A DNA stretch of 64,000 bases from Spirosoma agri (GTDB lineage Bacteria > Bacteroidota > Bacteroidia > Cytophagales > Spirosomataceae), in the NCBI RefSeq assembly GCF_010747415.1, contig NZ_JAAGNZ010000008.1, forward strand, positions 20,533 to 84,532, read 5' to 3'. The notes beneath the pieces were generated by a model. The model was not told the origin of the DNA, did not search any database, and saw nothing but the letters and a program-made list of their open reading frames with translations. The translations under genes and the position numbers were made by a program. This document shows positions 37,641 to 47,370 of this stretch, in pieces (position 1 is the first letter of the stretch; each line of letters begins with the position of its first letter).

Positions 37641-40600
37641 TTAGTAGGTAAGTGTGGTTTCGGTCGACTCAGCAGGTACTCTGGAATTACCATCGTAGAC
37701 TGTACTGGTCGGATCATCCGGGTCAAGGGAGGGCGAATCGAACGCTGTTTTACGTTGTATGGCCGCAAAAACGACGGGTAGAATCAGCAGAGCCGCAATC
37801 GTCGAAAAAAACAGACCCCCAATCACGGCCCGACCCAGCGGAGCGGTTTGTTCGCCGGACTCACCCAGCCCACTGGCCATCGGAATCATCCCGGCAATCA
37901 TGGCCAGGGCAGTCATTAAAATCGGTCTTAGCCGGGCGGCCCCCGCCACCCGCGCAGCCGCCCGGGCATCCCGGTACCGTAGCCGCAGGGATTCGGCGTT
38001 GGTCACCAGCAACAACGCATTCGCCACCGACACGCCCACTGACATGATAATGCCCATGTAGGATTGCAGATTCAGCGTCTGACCCGTTACTAAAAGCAGC
38101 GTGAGTGAGCCCGCCAGCACGGCCGGAATGCTAACCAGCACGACGCTGGCCACTTTAAAAGATTGATAGTTGGCCGCCAGCAACAGAAAGATTACGACAA
38201 TGGCCAGCCCTAGTCCGAATTGCAGGCTGCTGAGTGTTTCCTGAAGCAGTTGCGCCAATCCCCGTAATTCAACCACGGAGCCTTTCGGTGGATCGCCAGC
38301 CGCTGCGATTGCCGCCTGTACATCCCGCGTGGCCGTGCCTAAATCCTGGTTATTGATGTTGGCCGATACGGTAATGATCCGCCGGGGACCAATGCGGTCG
38401 TATTGACCCGGCACGGTCGTGGGCGTAATCGTCGCTACGTCGCCAAGGGTGGGCCGCATTTGCCCTTTTACCAGGGGAATAGCCTGAATATCAGCCACCG
38501 ATTTCATCTGATCCTGCTCTAACTGAATTTGCACCTGATAGGCAAATCCTTTCGATTGATCGAGCCATAGATTTTTCGCGGTGAAACGGCTGGACGACGT
38601 CGCGGCCACCAGCGATTTGGAAATCTCATCGGTACTCAGACCCAGTTGAGCGGCCCGCTCGCGGTCCACCTGAATCTTTACCGTCGGATAACTAAGCGGC
38701 TGGTTGATGCGCAGATCACGCAGGTACGGAATCTCGTGCAAACGGGCCAGCAATTTATTGGCGTAGTGCTGACCTTCTGTAAGGTCTTTGCCGCCCACCA
38801 ATACTTCGATGGGCGTTTGGGCCCCCTGACTCATAATCTTATCGGTCAAATCGATGGGTTCAAACGACAACTGGACGTTGGGCATCTGCTGACGAACCCG
38901 CTGACGGATCTGTTCTTTCAGCGCGTCCATCGACTCGACCGGATACTCCTCCGAGAGATTAATTTGCAGAACGGCTTCGTGCGGCCCGGAGTTGAATACA
39001 TACAGCGCACTGGTGCCGTAACTGGAGGGCGTCATCCCCACAAAGGCCGATGAAATAGACACATTTTTGGCTCCCACAATCGCATCAATCTGCTTAATCA
39101 CCCGCTTGGTCAGCTCTTCCGTCCGTTCGATGCGTAGACCCTGTGGCCCCACGATCCGCAGCTGAAACTGGTGCGCGTGAGTTTGCCGGGGCATCATATC
39201 CTGGCCAATCTGGGTGAAGCCGACGCCGATCATGAGCGCACAAACCAATACATAAACGCTGATGACCAACGTTCGATGGCCCATCAATCTATCTAGCAAC
39301 CGTAGATAGCCTAGCTTGAAGCGCTCAAAACCGGTTATTTTTTCGGGATGCTTTTCTTCGTATATTTCTTGCTGGGTTTCGGGCTGATGATTCAGATCGG
39401 GCAGGATGCTTAGCTCGTGTAGGCTGGCGTGTTGGTGGTTTTTGAGCCACCAGTTAGCCACTACCGGCACAAACACTTGCGAGAGTACATAGGAGACAAT
39501 GATCGAAAAGCCAACCGATAGTGAGAGCGGTAGGAACATGCCCCGAGGTACGCCCGTCATCAGAAAAGCCGGGGCGAAAACGGCCAGAATACAGAGCGTA
39601 ATGAGCAGCAGTGGAAACGACATTTCCTGACAGGCATCCAGAATAGCGCGGGCTTTGGGTTTTCCCATCTCCAGGTGCTGGTGAATGTTTTCAATCACCA
39701 CCGTTGCCTGATCGACCAGAATGCCGATGGCCAGCGCCAGACCCGACAGGGTCATAATATTGATAGTCTGTCCCGTCAAGTTGAGCAGCAAAATAGCGCT
39801 CAGAATCGACACCGGAATCGTCAGAATAACAATCAGCGAACTGCGCCAGTCGCCCAGAAACAGCAGCACCATCAGGCCCGTCAAGATAGCGCCTAATCCT
39901 CCCTCAACGGCCAGACTATGCACGGCCTGCGTGACGTAGACCGACTGGTCAAATTCGTAGGTGAGCTGCACATCATCGGGCAGTAACGCTTTCATTTCGG
40001 TGAGTTTGGCTTTCAGCGCGCTCACAACGCTCATCGTAGAGGCATCGGCGCTTTTAGTGACCGGAATATAAACCGACCGTTTGCCGTTGACCAGCGCGTA
40101 GCCTACGGGTATGTCGGTGGCGTCTTCTATTGTTGCGACATCCCGCAGAAACACGGTTGGCCCAACCCCTTTCCGTAAGGGAATGTTCATAAACTCCCCT
40201 ACTTTGTCGAGTACCGTATTACTGGGCGTCATGACGGTATAATCGCCCATCTGAACGCTACCCGCAGGAGAAATCTGGTTGTTTTTGACCACCGACTGCA
40301 CAATTTCGTCAGGGGTCAACTCATAGCTGCGCATCCGTTCGGGATCGACTTTCACCACCACGGTTCGTTCGTTACCCCCGAATGGCGGAGGAGCGGATGC
40401 GCCTGGAATCTGTGAAAACAGGGGGCGAATACGGGTCGAGGCCAGATCCTGCATCTCGCCCAGCGATGCCCGGCGGCTGCTGAACACTAATTGGCCTACG
40501 GGCAGGCTCGACGCGTCGAATCGCACAACCGTGGGCGGCACGGTGCCGGGCGGCAGGTAGTTCATCACCCGACTCACCTGATTGGCTACTTCGCCCGATA

Positions 40601-40904
40601 CCTGGGCCATATTAACGTCTTCGTAAAACGTACATTTCACTAGACACAGGCCCTGAATATTTTTCACCTCCACCGCTTTAATGCCCGATACGTAGAGCAA
40701 CTGATTCTGGTACCGAGTCGCAATAAATCCCTCCATCTGAGCGGGGGTCATACCCCCGTAGGGCTGGGCAATGTAAATCGTGGGCAGGTTAAGCCGGGGA
40801 AAAATATCGACCGGAACCTGGAGCAGAGCCAGCACCGCAAACAGCACAACACCCGCCAGTGCGACGATCACCGTAATAGGTTTGGTTAAGGCAGCTTTGA
40901 TCAT
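37641..40904 (-). CDS. RND efflux permease of the five-gene regulated operon
   Basis: A 1087-residue pump of full RND length with both porter domains and about twelve helices (MIKAALTKPITVIVALAGVV at the start). In TM4 it has ILVDQATVVIENIHQHLE, so only the first of the two usual proton-relay Asp residues is kept. In TM10 it has VGVSVANALLLVTNAESL, without the lysine of AcrB. These residues place it in a different RND branch from the pump at 4675. A long cytoplasmic loop (about 500-540) and a Thr/Asp-rich tail of about 30 residues are specific to it. Its channel gene ends 6 bases upstream. Confidence 0.94.
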   Translation of the reverse strand: MIKAALTKPITVIVALAGVVLFAVLALLQVPVDIFPRLNLPTIYIAQPYGGMTPAQMEGFIATRYQNQLLYVSGIKAVEVKNIQGLCLVKCTFYEDVNMAQVSGEVANQVSRVMNYLPPGTVPPTVVRFDASSLPVGQLVFSSRRASLGEMQDLASTRIRPLFSQIPGASAPPPFGGNERTVVVKVDPERMRSYELTPDEIVQSVVKNNQISPAGSVQMGDYTVMTPSNTVLDKVGEFMNIPLRKGVGPTVFLRDVATIEDATDIPVGYALVNGKRSVYIPVTKSADASTMSVVSALKAKLTEMKALLPDDVQLTYEFDQSVYVTQAVHSLAVEGGLGAILTGLMVLLFLGDWRSSLIVILTIPVSILSAILLLNLTGQTINIMTLSGLALAIGILVDQATVVIENIHQHLEMGKPKARAILDACQEMSFPLLLITLCILAVFAPAFLMTGVPRGMFLPLSLSVGFSIIVSYVLSQVFVPVVANWWLKNHQHASLHELSILPDLNHQPETQQEIYEEKHPEKITGFERFKLGYLRLLDRLMGHRTLVISVYVLVCALMIGVGFTQIGQDMMPRQTHAHQFQLRIVGPQGLRIERTEELTKRVIKQIDAIVGAKNVSISSAFVGMTPSSYGTSALYVFNSGPHEAVLQINLSEEYPVESMDALKEQIRQRVRQQMPNVQLSFEPIDLTDKIMSQGAQTPIEVLVGGKDLTEGQHYANKLLARLHEIPYLRDLRINQPLSYPTVKIQVDRERAAQLGLSTDEISKSLVAATSSSRFTAKNLWLDQSKGFAYQVQIQLEQDQMKSVADIQAIPLVKGQMRPTLGDVATITPTTVPGQYDRIGPRRIITVSANINNQDLGTATRDVQAAIAAAGDPPKGSVVELRGLAQLLQETLSSLQFGLGLAIVVIFLLLAANYQSFKVASVVLVSIPAVLAGSLTLLLVTGQTLNLQSYMGIIMSVGVSVANALLLVTNAESLRLRYRDARAAARVAGAARLRPILMTALAMIAGMIPMASGLGESGEQTAPLGRAVIGGLFFSTIAALLILPVVFAAIQRKTAFDSPSLDPDDPTSTVYDGNSRVPAESTETTLTY

Positions 40905-40910
40905 GATCGT

Positions 40911-42350
40911 TTAGCGGGGAAGTTGTTGAAGGAAGGAATCTAAATCACCGACCGTAGCGGCCCGAAGCAGCAGCGCCCGCCAGACACTATTGGTCACCAG
41001 TGCCTGATCGACCTCAGCCCGGTTGAGCAGCGCACTCGTTTGGGTCAGCGCCTGAATATTGTCCAGACCCGATTCATAGCGGGCCTGCGATTGAATATAC
41101 GCCTGCTGGGCGGCATCCAGTTGCAGAGGGGCCTGCTGGGCGCGGGCCTGCGCCAGTTGCAGCTGGAGAATGGCGTTTTGACTAGCGGCCTGAATCCCCA
41201 GTGCCTGCTGGTCGTAGGCTTGCTGACTGGCATTAACCCGTTCCTTTTGGGCCGACAGCGCATATTTAGTTCGCCATAAGTCGGTGGGCCGCCAGATGGC
41301 CGTCACCCCAAGTATATAATTATAAGATCGTAAGGGTAAGCCAGCACCCAGCGAAGGATCGATTCGGAACGTCCCGTCGGGCTGAGCCTGTTCACTGATG
41401 CCCGAGCCGCGTCCCTGAAGCGATCCCAGCACCGAAATGGAGGGTAGTGCCCCCGCCTTTAGCAAGGTTTCATTCGCCCGACCCAGTTCAATCGTCTTTT
41501 GGAAGACTCGTAATTGGGGGTGAAGGGCCGGATTGCTGCCGGGCGCCAGGGGCAGTTGAGGGAGCTGGTTATAAAACGCCATAGAGTCCAGTTGCGCGGT
41601 CGGATTGGGCTGACCAATCAATTCGGTTAACCGAAGTACCTGTTGCTGAGCTACCTGCTGACTCTCCAGCACTTGCAGCCGGGCCCGGGCCACTTCGGCA
41701 TTGGCCACGGCACTGTCGATGCCTGGTCGTAGGCCACCCTCCGTACTGGCCCGAATGATCCGCTGAAGCTCCTGCGCCCGTTGAAGATTGGCGGTTTGGA
41801 TGTCCACCGATTTTTTGGCATTCAGCGCTAACAGATAGGCGTCACAAACCCGTACCTGGTGAGTGAACAGTTCCCCTTCATAATCAGCGTTCGCCTGTTC
41901 AATCGCCAATCGGGCCTGACTCCGCCGGGCCTGCCGGCGACCAAACGTAATGGCTTCCCAATCCACGACCATCGACACCCCGCTGGTCCAGGTAGCCTGG
42001 TTATTAAATCCATCGGTCCGTACGCCCGATATCGGCAGCAGCAGCCCCCCATTGGACACGTAGGCTCCGCGAACCTGATTGGAGGTAGCATTCAAGGTCT
42101 GCGCCTGCACACCGGCCTGGGGCAACAGGGCCAGGTTCAACATCTGGGCATCGGCTTCGGCAGCCCGAATGGTGGCTTGTTTTCCGCGCAGGCTGGGGTA
42201 ACTGGTCTGGGCCATTTCCAGTGCTTCAGGTAGCGTAATCCGGTTTGATGAACCAGCCGGATTGACGGCCGATTGTGCCAGACTTTGACCAGTCCAGCAA
42301 CTAATCAAGTAAGGTAGTAGCCAAAAATATCGTTTATTTCCGCTGAGCAT
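40911..42350 (-). CDS. TolC-family outer-membrane efflux protein
   Basis: A 479-residue protein with a signal peptide (YFWLLPYLISCWTGQSLAQ) and two OEP repeats of long Gln/Ala-rich helices (TLPEALEMAQTSYPSLRGKQ at the start; ARAQQAPLQLDAAQQAYIQ with ARYESGLDNIQALTQTSALL near the end). There is no lipobox, unlike the NodT-type channel at 7875. First structural gene of the efflux unit, 83 bases after the kinase gene and 6 bases before the pump gene. Confidence 0.94.
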   Translation of the reverse strand: MLSGNKRYFWLLPYLISCWTGQSLAQSAVNPAGSSNRITLPEALEMAQTSYPSLRGKQATIRAAEADAQMLNLALLPQAGVQAQTLNATSNQVRGAYVSNGGLLLPISGVRTDGFNNQATWTSGVSMVVDWEAITFGRRQARRSQARLAIEQANADYEGELFTHQVRVCDAYLLALNAKKSVDIQTANLQRAQELQRIIRASTEGGLRPGIDSAVANAEVARARLQVLESQQVAQQQVLRLTELIGQPNPTAQLDSMAFYNQLPQLPLAPGSNPALHPQLRVFQKTIELGRANETLLKAGALPSISVLGSLQGRGSGISEQAQPDGTFRIDPSLGAGLPLRSYNYILGVTAIWRPTDLWRTKYALSAQKERVNASQQAYDQQALGIQAASQNAILQLQLAQARAQQAPLQLDAAQQAYIQSQARYESGLDNIQALTQTSALLNRAEVDQALVTNSVWRALLLRAATVGDLDSFLQQLPR

Positions 42351-42433
42351 GCGCCTTTTCGATGAATAAGGTCAAAGCTACCGGCAGGAGATTAGAGCGA
42401 AATTAGAGCCAGATTAGATGTTATTAGAGAGTA

Positions 42434-43822
42434 TTATACCCGATGCAACGGCAGGATGACTTCGGTGAGGGTGCCTCCACCGGGGCGCGGCCGTAGACGG
42501 AGCCGCCCCTGGTGCAGGGAAATAATGCGATGGGCCAGGGTCAACCCAATCCCGAACCCATCGATGGCCTGTACGTTAGACCCGCGGACCAATGGCAGTA
42601 ACACCCGATCCTCTTCACCCGGCGTCAGGCCGATACCCCGGTCTTCGATGCGGACACGAACCCTTTCTTCGGTATCCATTTCCAGCAGCAGCGTAACGGG
42701 CTGCCCATCGGAGTATTTGGCCGCATTGTCCAACAGATTCAGCAGGGCTGTTTTGAGCAGGTACGCGTTACCCCATACCGTAACGGGCATTGGCTGTTCG
42801 AGGATACCATCGCTGAGTTGAACGGACAAGGCTTGCCCGACGCGTTGCTTGCCCAGGGTATCAGCCGCATCGAGCACCATGTCGACCAGTTCGAGGGGTT
42901 GGCGGTCGAGCTGCGCATCAACGCCATCAATGCGGGCCAGTTGCAGCAGACCATTGGCTAACGCAGTCAGTTTGTCCAGTTCACTAACCGCTTTAGCCAT
43001 ACCCCGCTTGATATTATCGGCGTCGCTGTCATACAAAATGGACGTTTCCAGCCAGCCCTTAATCGTCGTTAGCGGGGTGCGTAGTTCGTGCGAAGCCTGA
43101 GCAATAAAGGAACGTTGATTCTCTACCAGCCGCTCCTGCCGGGTGAGCAAGTCATTGAAGGCCTGGGCCAGTACGCCTACTTCGTCCTGCGGATTATCAG
43201 CCTGGAGCCGGAAGGGCAATGGACTGGCTGCGGGCGTATTAATCTGATCGATCAGGTTGTTGAGCGGTTTGAGGGCCTGCCGGGAAAAGACGTATCCCAG
43301 CAAAATCACCAGGCCAATAGCCACCACATTACCCCCGATAAACAGGTCGCGCAGATCCTTCTGGCGCTGATACCCATCCTGATCATAGGCGGTAGCAATG
43401 GCTACGTATTGCCGGCCATCGGGAGCGGGCGAGACACCCGCGTAGGTCAGCGCGACGCCATCTTTGGGGTAGGTATGGCCGGGACTCTTGTAGCTAAACC
43501 GAATCAGCCGCTCGCGCCGAACGCGCTGCCGAAATGCAGCCGAGGCCACAAAATCGTTGGCTGGCTGACTGGCATACATCAAACTGTCGGCGGGGGAATA
43601 AACAAACTCAACCTGCTCGGGCATGGACGTAATGACACTACCTGCCACCGCTCCTTTAAGTGTCAGCAATTGCTCGGTGACGCGGGCTTTGCGCGCCAGC
43701 CGGTCCTCAATGGATCGCTGGCGGAAATTGGCGTAGGTACTATAGACATAGACCGAAAAAATGAGCAGAATACTCGCCACCAGAGTGGAGAACCAGAGAA
43801 TGAGCTTGTGTTTGATCTGCAT
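42434..43822 (-). CDS. Sensor histidine kinase of the efflux operon
   Basis: A 462-residue classic membrane kinase: first helix at about 8-30, a periplasmic domain of about 130 residues, second helix at about 160-180, HAMP (about 183-235), HisKA with AQASHELRTPLTTIKGW (H245) and HATPase (LLNLLDNAAKYSDG, IEDRGIGLTPGEED, GFGIGLTLAHRIISLHQG). The partner regulator ends 2 bases upstream. Position suggests it senses a toxic compound or envelope stress and switches on the RND genes that follow. Confidence 0.94.
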   Translation of the reverse strand: MQIKHKLILWFSTLVASILLIFSVYVYSTYANFRQRSIEDRLARKARVTEQLLTLKGAVAGSVITSMPEQVEFVYSPADSLMYASQPANDFVASAAFRQRVRRERLIRFSYKSPGHTYPKDGVALTYAGVSPAPDGRQYVAIATAYDQDGYQRQKDLRDLFIGGNVVAIGLVILLGYVFSRQALKPLNNLIDQINTPAASPLPFRLQADNPQDEVGVLAQAFNDLLTRQERLVENQRSFIAQASHELRTPLTTIKGWLETSILYDSDADNIKRGMAKAVSELDKLTALANGLLQLARIDGVDAQLDRQPLELVDMVLDAADTLGKQRVGQALSVQLSDGILEQPMPVTVWGNAYLLKTALLNLLDNAAKYSDGQPVTLLLEMDTEERVRVRIEDRGIGLTPGEEDRVLLPLVRGSNVQAIDGFGIGLTLAHRIISLHQGRLRLRPRPGGGTLTEVILPLHRV

Positions 43823-43824
43823 AG

Positions 43825-44499
43825 CTAGCCGCGTAAAACGTAGCCCATGCCCACAATGGTATGCAACAGCTTCGGGCTGAACTCTTTATCGATTTTTTTG
43901 CGCAGGTAATTGATATACACCTCAATTACATTGGTATTGGTATCAAAATGCAGGTCCCACACTTTTTCAGCAATGTCGACCCGGCTCACGGTTCGTCCCT
44001 GATTGATCATCAGGTACTCCAGTAAGGCATATTCACGGGCCGTCAGGTCGATACGCTGACCCGCCCGGGTAACCGAATGCCCTTCGGTATCAAGTACCAG
44101 ATCCGCTACTCGAAGTATTGTTTTCATACCCGTAAAGTCACTGTTTCGCCGGGCCAGTGCTTTGATCCGCAGCATCAGCTCACGAAATTCGAAGGGTTTC
44201 ACCAGGTAGTCATCGGCCCCCGCCCCGAATCCATTTTCTTTATCGGGCAGACTATCCAGCGCCGTTAGTAGCATAATCGATTGGCGGGGCGAATCCCGCT
44301 TGATATAGCGACACAGCTCAAAGCCGTTGATATACGGCAGGTTAACATCCAGTACAATGACGTCGTAAGTATTGTTGTCCGCCAAACTCTTGCCGACCAC
44401 GCCATCGTAAGCCAGATCAATTTCATAGCCTTCACTCTCTACCCCCTTACGAATGAACGAGGCCAGACTTACTTCGTCTTCAACAAGTAGGATCTTCAT
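43825..44499 (-). CDS. OmpR/PhoB-type response regulator of the efflux operon
   Basis: 224 residues from the ATG at 44499, where MKILLVEDEVSLASFIRKG begins the receiver; the longer frame to 44598 adds 33 unrelated residues. The phospho-acceptor is D51 (VIVLDVNLPYING), with a conserved lysine in DDYLVKPFEFREL. A winged-helix domain follows (LTAREYALLEYLMINQGRTV, then EVYINYLRKKIDKEF). It is the first gene of the five-gene unit, so it may autoregulate the operon. CusR-like regulators of this type often control metal or drug pumps. Confidence 0.94.
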   Translation of the reverse strand: MKILLVEDEVSLASFIRKGVESEGYEIDLAYDGVVGKSLADNNTYDVIVLDVNLPYINGFELCRYIKRDSPRQSIMLLTALDSLPDKENGFGAGADDYLVKPFEFRELMLRIKALARRNSDFTGMKTILRVADLVLDTEGHSVTRAGQRIDLTAREYALLEYLMINQGRTVSRVDIAEKVWDLHFDTNTNVIEVYINYLRKKIDKEFSPKLLHTIVGMGYVLRG

Positions 44500-44663
44500 A
44501 AGGCTATAACTTGAGGGGTCATGCTGCGTAAGGACACCGTATTGTAAGAATTTAACAAAAGTAAACCACTTGCCCGTTAAAATTAGAAAGCAGTCCATGC
44601 ATACGTGTGCTTGGCTGTTTACCCGCTCTCGCCAGTATTGATTGACAACGCTACTAGTCAGGT

Positions 44664-45989
44664 CTATCTTTTGAGAAATAACCTGATTCGTCGTAGCCAG
44701 GCGGGCAGTTGTATTTCAGTAGGTTGGCCACTCGATTTTAAGTTGCCGATTGGCTTCCCGGGTTCAGCCGCCAGGGCCTCTGATTTAGGGATGACTAATC
44801 GCTGGGAAGCGTATAAGCTTTGATGACCCGACATCAGAAAACTAATAACACAGGACACGGCTGCATAAGGCGCAACGGTCGCGCCAAACAACTCAATCGC
44901 CAGGATGCTCGACGCAATGGGTGTATTGGTTGTCCCGGCTAAAAGACTTACGAATCCGATAGCCGCGAACGTAGATTGGTCTGCCCCAACCAGGTCAGAA
45001 AAAAAGCTTCCCGCCGTAGCACCGATAAACAGGATCGGTGTAATGACACTGCCACTCCGGCTAATGCTTAAAGTAATAATCGTAAACAAAGCTTTAAGCA
45101 GAAACGCATACGGGCTCACCTGTAGCCCTTTGATGCAGTCTTCCATCAGATTCAGACCCAGCCCCAAGTAGTCCCGTGAAAACGTAAGGGTTAAGCCAAC
45201 AAGAATAAGTCCGCCCAATAAGCCTTTCCAGGGTCGCCAGAGCGGAAGTGAATTGGTAAATGCTGTACTTTGCCGAATAGCCCGAATCAGGGTGTAGGCG
45301 CACAGGCCAAAAAAGAGCCCCCCCGCCAGAAGCTGAATGAAAAAGCCCTGACCAAAAGCCGGAATAAACGTCAGAGGATAGTAAAAGAAGGTGACACCCA
45401 GGGCCGACGAAACCTGATAGGCAGTAAGAGAAGCAATGAAGGCGGGTAGTAACACGTCATAAAAAATAACCCCAACGGCCAGCACCTCGATCCCAAATAA
45501 AGCCCCCGCCATGGGCGCGCCGAAGACACAGGCAAATCCAGCGCAAAAGCCGCAGAGGACCATCTTCCGGCGATCAGCATCATCGACTCGAAACAGGTTG
45601 GCGCACACGCTGCCGATGCCCGCCCCAATCTGGGCGCAGGGGCTTTCTTTTCCCGCCGAGCCCCCCGTGGCCAGTATCAGGACCACATTAACGACTTTCG
45701 TTGGGATAAAACTACCCTCCAGTTTACCGTAGTGTTTATTGATTGCGTCAATCAGGGTATCGGTTCCCAAGTGTCTTTTCAGAACGAACTGGCTGAGCAG
45801 ATTGGCGAGAAAAAAACTCAGCGGCAACAGATAAAAAATCCGTTGGTAGTGATTGCTTTGCTCAATGACGTAGTGAAGAAAGAGAATAAATCCCGACGCG
45901 ACAAAACCAACCAGACAACCGATGAGGCTGGCAATAAATAGCCATTTAAGGACTGTAAAAAAAAGGATCAGTTCATCATTGACGCGCAT
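44664..45989 (-). CDS. ClC-family chloride channel/transporter
   Basis: A 441-residue protein with about ten to twelve hydrophobic segments and ClC motifs: GGSAGKESPCAQIGAGIGS (the GKEGP-type loop, here with S in place of G), GFACVFGAPMAGALFGIEVL, and the late SLLAGTTNTPIASSILAIEL. The family moves chloride or exchanges it for protons. No CBS domains follow. It is divergent from the LytTR regulator gene across a 553-base gap. Confidence 0.9.
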   Translation of the reverse strand: MRVNDELILFFTVLKWLFIASLIGCLVGFVASGFILFLHYVIEQSNHYQRIFYLLPLSFFLANLLSQFVLKRHLGTDTLIDAINKHYGKLEGSFIPTKVVNVVLILATGGSAGKESPCAQIGAGIGSVCANLFRVDDADRRKMVLCGFCAGFACVFGAPMAGALFGIEVLAVGVIFYDVLLPAFIASLTAYQVSSALGVTFFYYPLTFIPAFGQGFFIQLLAGGLFFGLCAYTLIRAIRQSTAFTNSLPLWRPWKGLLGGLILVGLTLTFSRDYLGLGLNLMEDCIKGLQVSPYAFLLKALFTIITLSISRSGSVITPILFIGATAGSFFSDLVGADQSTFAAIGFVSLLAGTTNTPIASSILAIELFGATVAPYAAVSCVISFLMSGHQSLYASQRLVIPKSEALAAEPGKPIGNLKSSGQPTEIQLPAWLRRIRLFLKR

Positions 45990-46542
45990 CAGGATGTAAA
46001 CTTGAGAATGACATCCTCAGTTTAATGGGATTCAGGGAAGCTGAGTTTTCTTTACTTATAGTGCGTATAGTGTGAAAGCTGACTGGACGTTCCTATTGTT
46101 TTTGTATATGCAGTCAACTTACCTAGTATTAGAATTAGCTAGCCAACCATTTTTTTAGTTAAAATCCGTATAGTAAAAGGAAGGAAGGTGCCTTTGTTAA
46201 ATAAAGAAACGTGTAGACTATCAATTAAATAAAGTCTTAATTATTGCAAAGGGAACCGTCCATGAAAACGTCGGTTTCTCACTCAGGCCAAGGCAAGCGA
46301 CAATTACTCGTAAATGTCGCACAAACTCATCGCCACGATGAGAACAAGCAGTTGATTAGTGAGACGGCAATTTGAGATTGCTACTAATGTCCGGGTAGAA
46401 CTTCTGGGAGGGAGATAGGCTGTTTGGGGAAAACGGGCGTTAAATAAGAGGGTGATAGACATTTAGCCCTGGTTGTTAACTTTTTGAAAGGCGCGTAAAA
46501 TAACAAATGATAACTTAGGGGTCTGACCTTCATCGACTACCT
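45990..46542. other. 553-base divergent intergenic region
   Basis: It must contain the divergent promoters of the ClC gene and the LytTR regulator gene. A 37-codon frame at 46262-46375 starts with ATG but shows no family resemblance and is not called. No hairpin or clear operator was recognised. Confidence 0.4.
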
Positions 46543-47316
46543 ATGTCTAGTTCGCTTCGTTGCGCTATCGTTGAAGACGAACCTCTGGCTCAGCAACTGC
46601 TTCAAAAATACATTCGCCGAATTTCATCGCTGGAACTGGTAGCTACCTTCGATGATGCGGTGGTTGCCTTTGAGCAACTATCCACCATTCGACCAGATTT
46701 GATTTGCCTCGACATCAATATGCCCGAAATGACGGGCCTGGAATTACTGCGGGCGTATGCGGCTCCACGACCGGCGTTTGTGCTAACAACGGCCGATCCC
46801 AACCACGCCCTCGAAGGATTTGATCTGGGCGTAACCGACTACTTGCTTAAACCAATTACTTTCGATCGCTTCCTCAAAGCGATTGACCGAGTTCAGGAAA
46901 AAGTGGCGGGGCAACGCAATGAATTGATACCTACCGCTTACCCCCCTACATCAACCAATACCCTCGCCCAGGCCATTTTAGTTGGGCCAATGGCGGAGTT
47001 TATATACTTGAAAACCGATAAAAAACTTGAGCAGATTCAAGTTGACGAGATCGTATTGGTCGAAGCGCTGGGCGATTACCTGAAGGTCTTTCGTTTAGAT
47101 CGCTACGTGGTGACGCACTTGACCATGACAAAACTGGCCGACCGTTTACCCGCGGATTGCTTCCTTCGGATTAACCGCTCCTATCTGGTCCAGCTTCGGC
47201 ACATTAAAACACTTGACGGTAACTCAGTCATCCTATCGACGGGATGTACTCTGACCATTGGACCCAACTACCGCGATATGGTAAAAGATCGGATTCGACA
47301 ATGGTTAGTGCATTAA
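46543..47316 (+). CDS. LytTR-family response regulator
   Basis: A 257-residue regulator with a receiver domain (CAIVEDEPLAQQLLQKY at the start, phospho-acceptor D57 in LICLDINMPEMTG, conserved LLKPITFDRFLKAI) and a LytTR DNA-binding domain (EIVLVEALGDYLKVF, FLRINRSYLVQLRHIK). It has no kinase beside it on the same strand; the nearest LytS-type kinase is at 48911, beyond an antisense esterase-like gene, and is the likely partner. A bidirectional terminator follows immediately. Confidence 0.93.
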   Translation: MSSSLRCAIVEDEPLAQQLLQKYIRRISSLELVATFDDAVVAFEQLSTIRPDLICLDINMPEMTGLELLRAYAAPRPAFVLTTADPNHALEGFDLGVTDYLLKPITFDRFLKAIDRVQEKVAGQRNELIPTAYPPTSTNTLAQAILVGPMAEFIYLKTDKKLEQIQVDEIVLVEALGDYLKVFRLDRYVVTHLTMTKLADRLPADCFLRINRSYLVQLRHIKTLDGNSVILSTGCTLTIGPNYRDMVKDRIRQWLVH

Positions 47317-47319
47317 AGC

Positions 47320-47360
47320 ATGAATGGGATGCCCTTTGTAAAAATCGGCATCCCATTCAT
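47320..47360. terminator. Bidirectional terminator between the LytTR regulator and the esterase-like gene
   Basis: A perfect 14-bp inverted repeat (ATGAATGGGATGCC at 47320-47333 with its complement at 47347-47360) and a 13-base loop lie between two convergent genes, 3 bases after one stop and 10 before the other. Confidence 0.8.
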
Positions 47361-47370
47361 TATAGGCTGC

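Noticed and set aside
46262..46375. 37-codon frame upstream of the LytTR regulator
   Set aside because: Has an ATG but no homology signal, no ribosome-binding site and no neighbour to support it.
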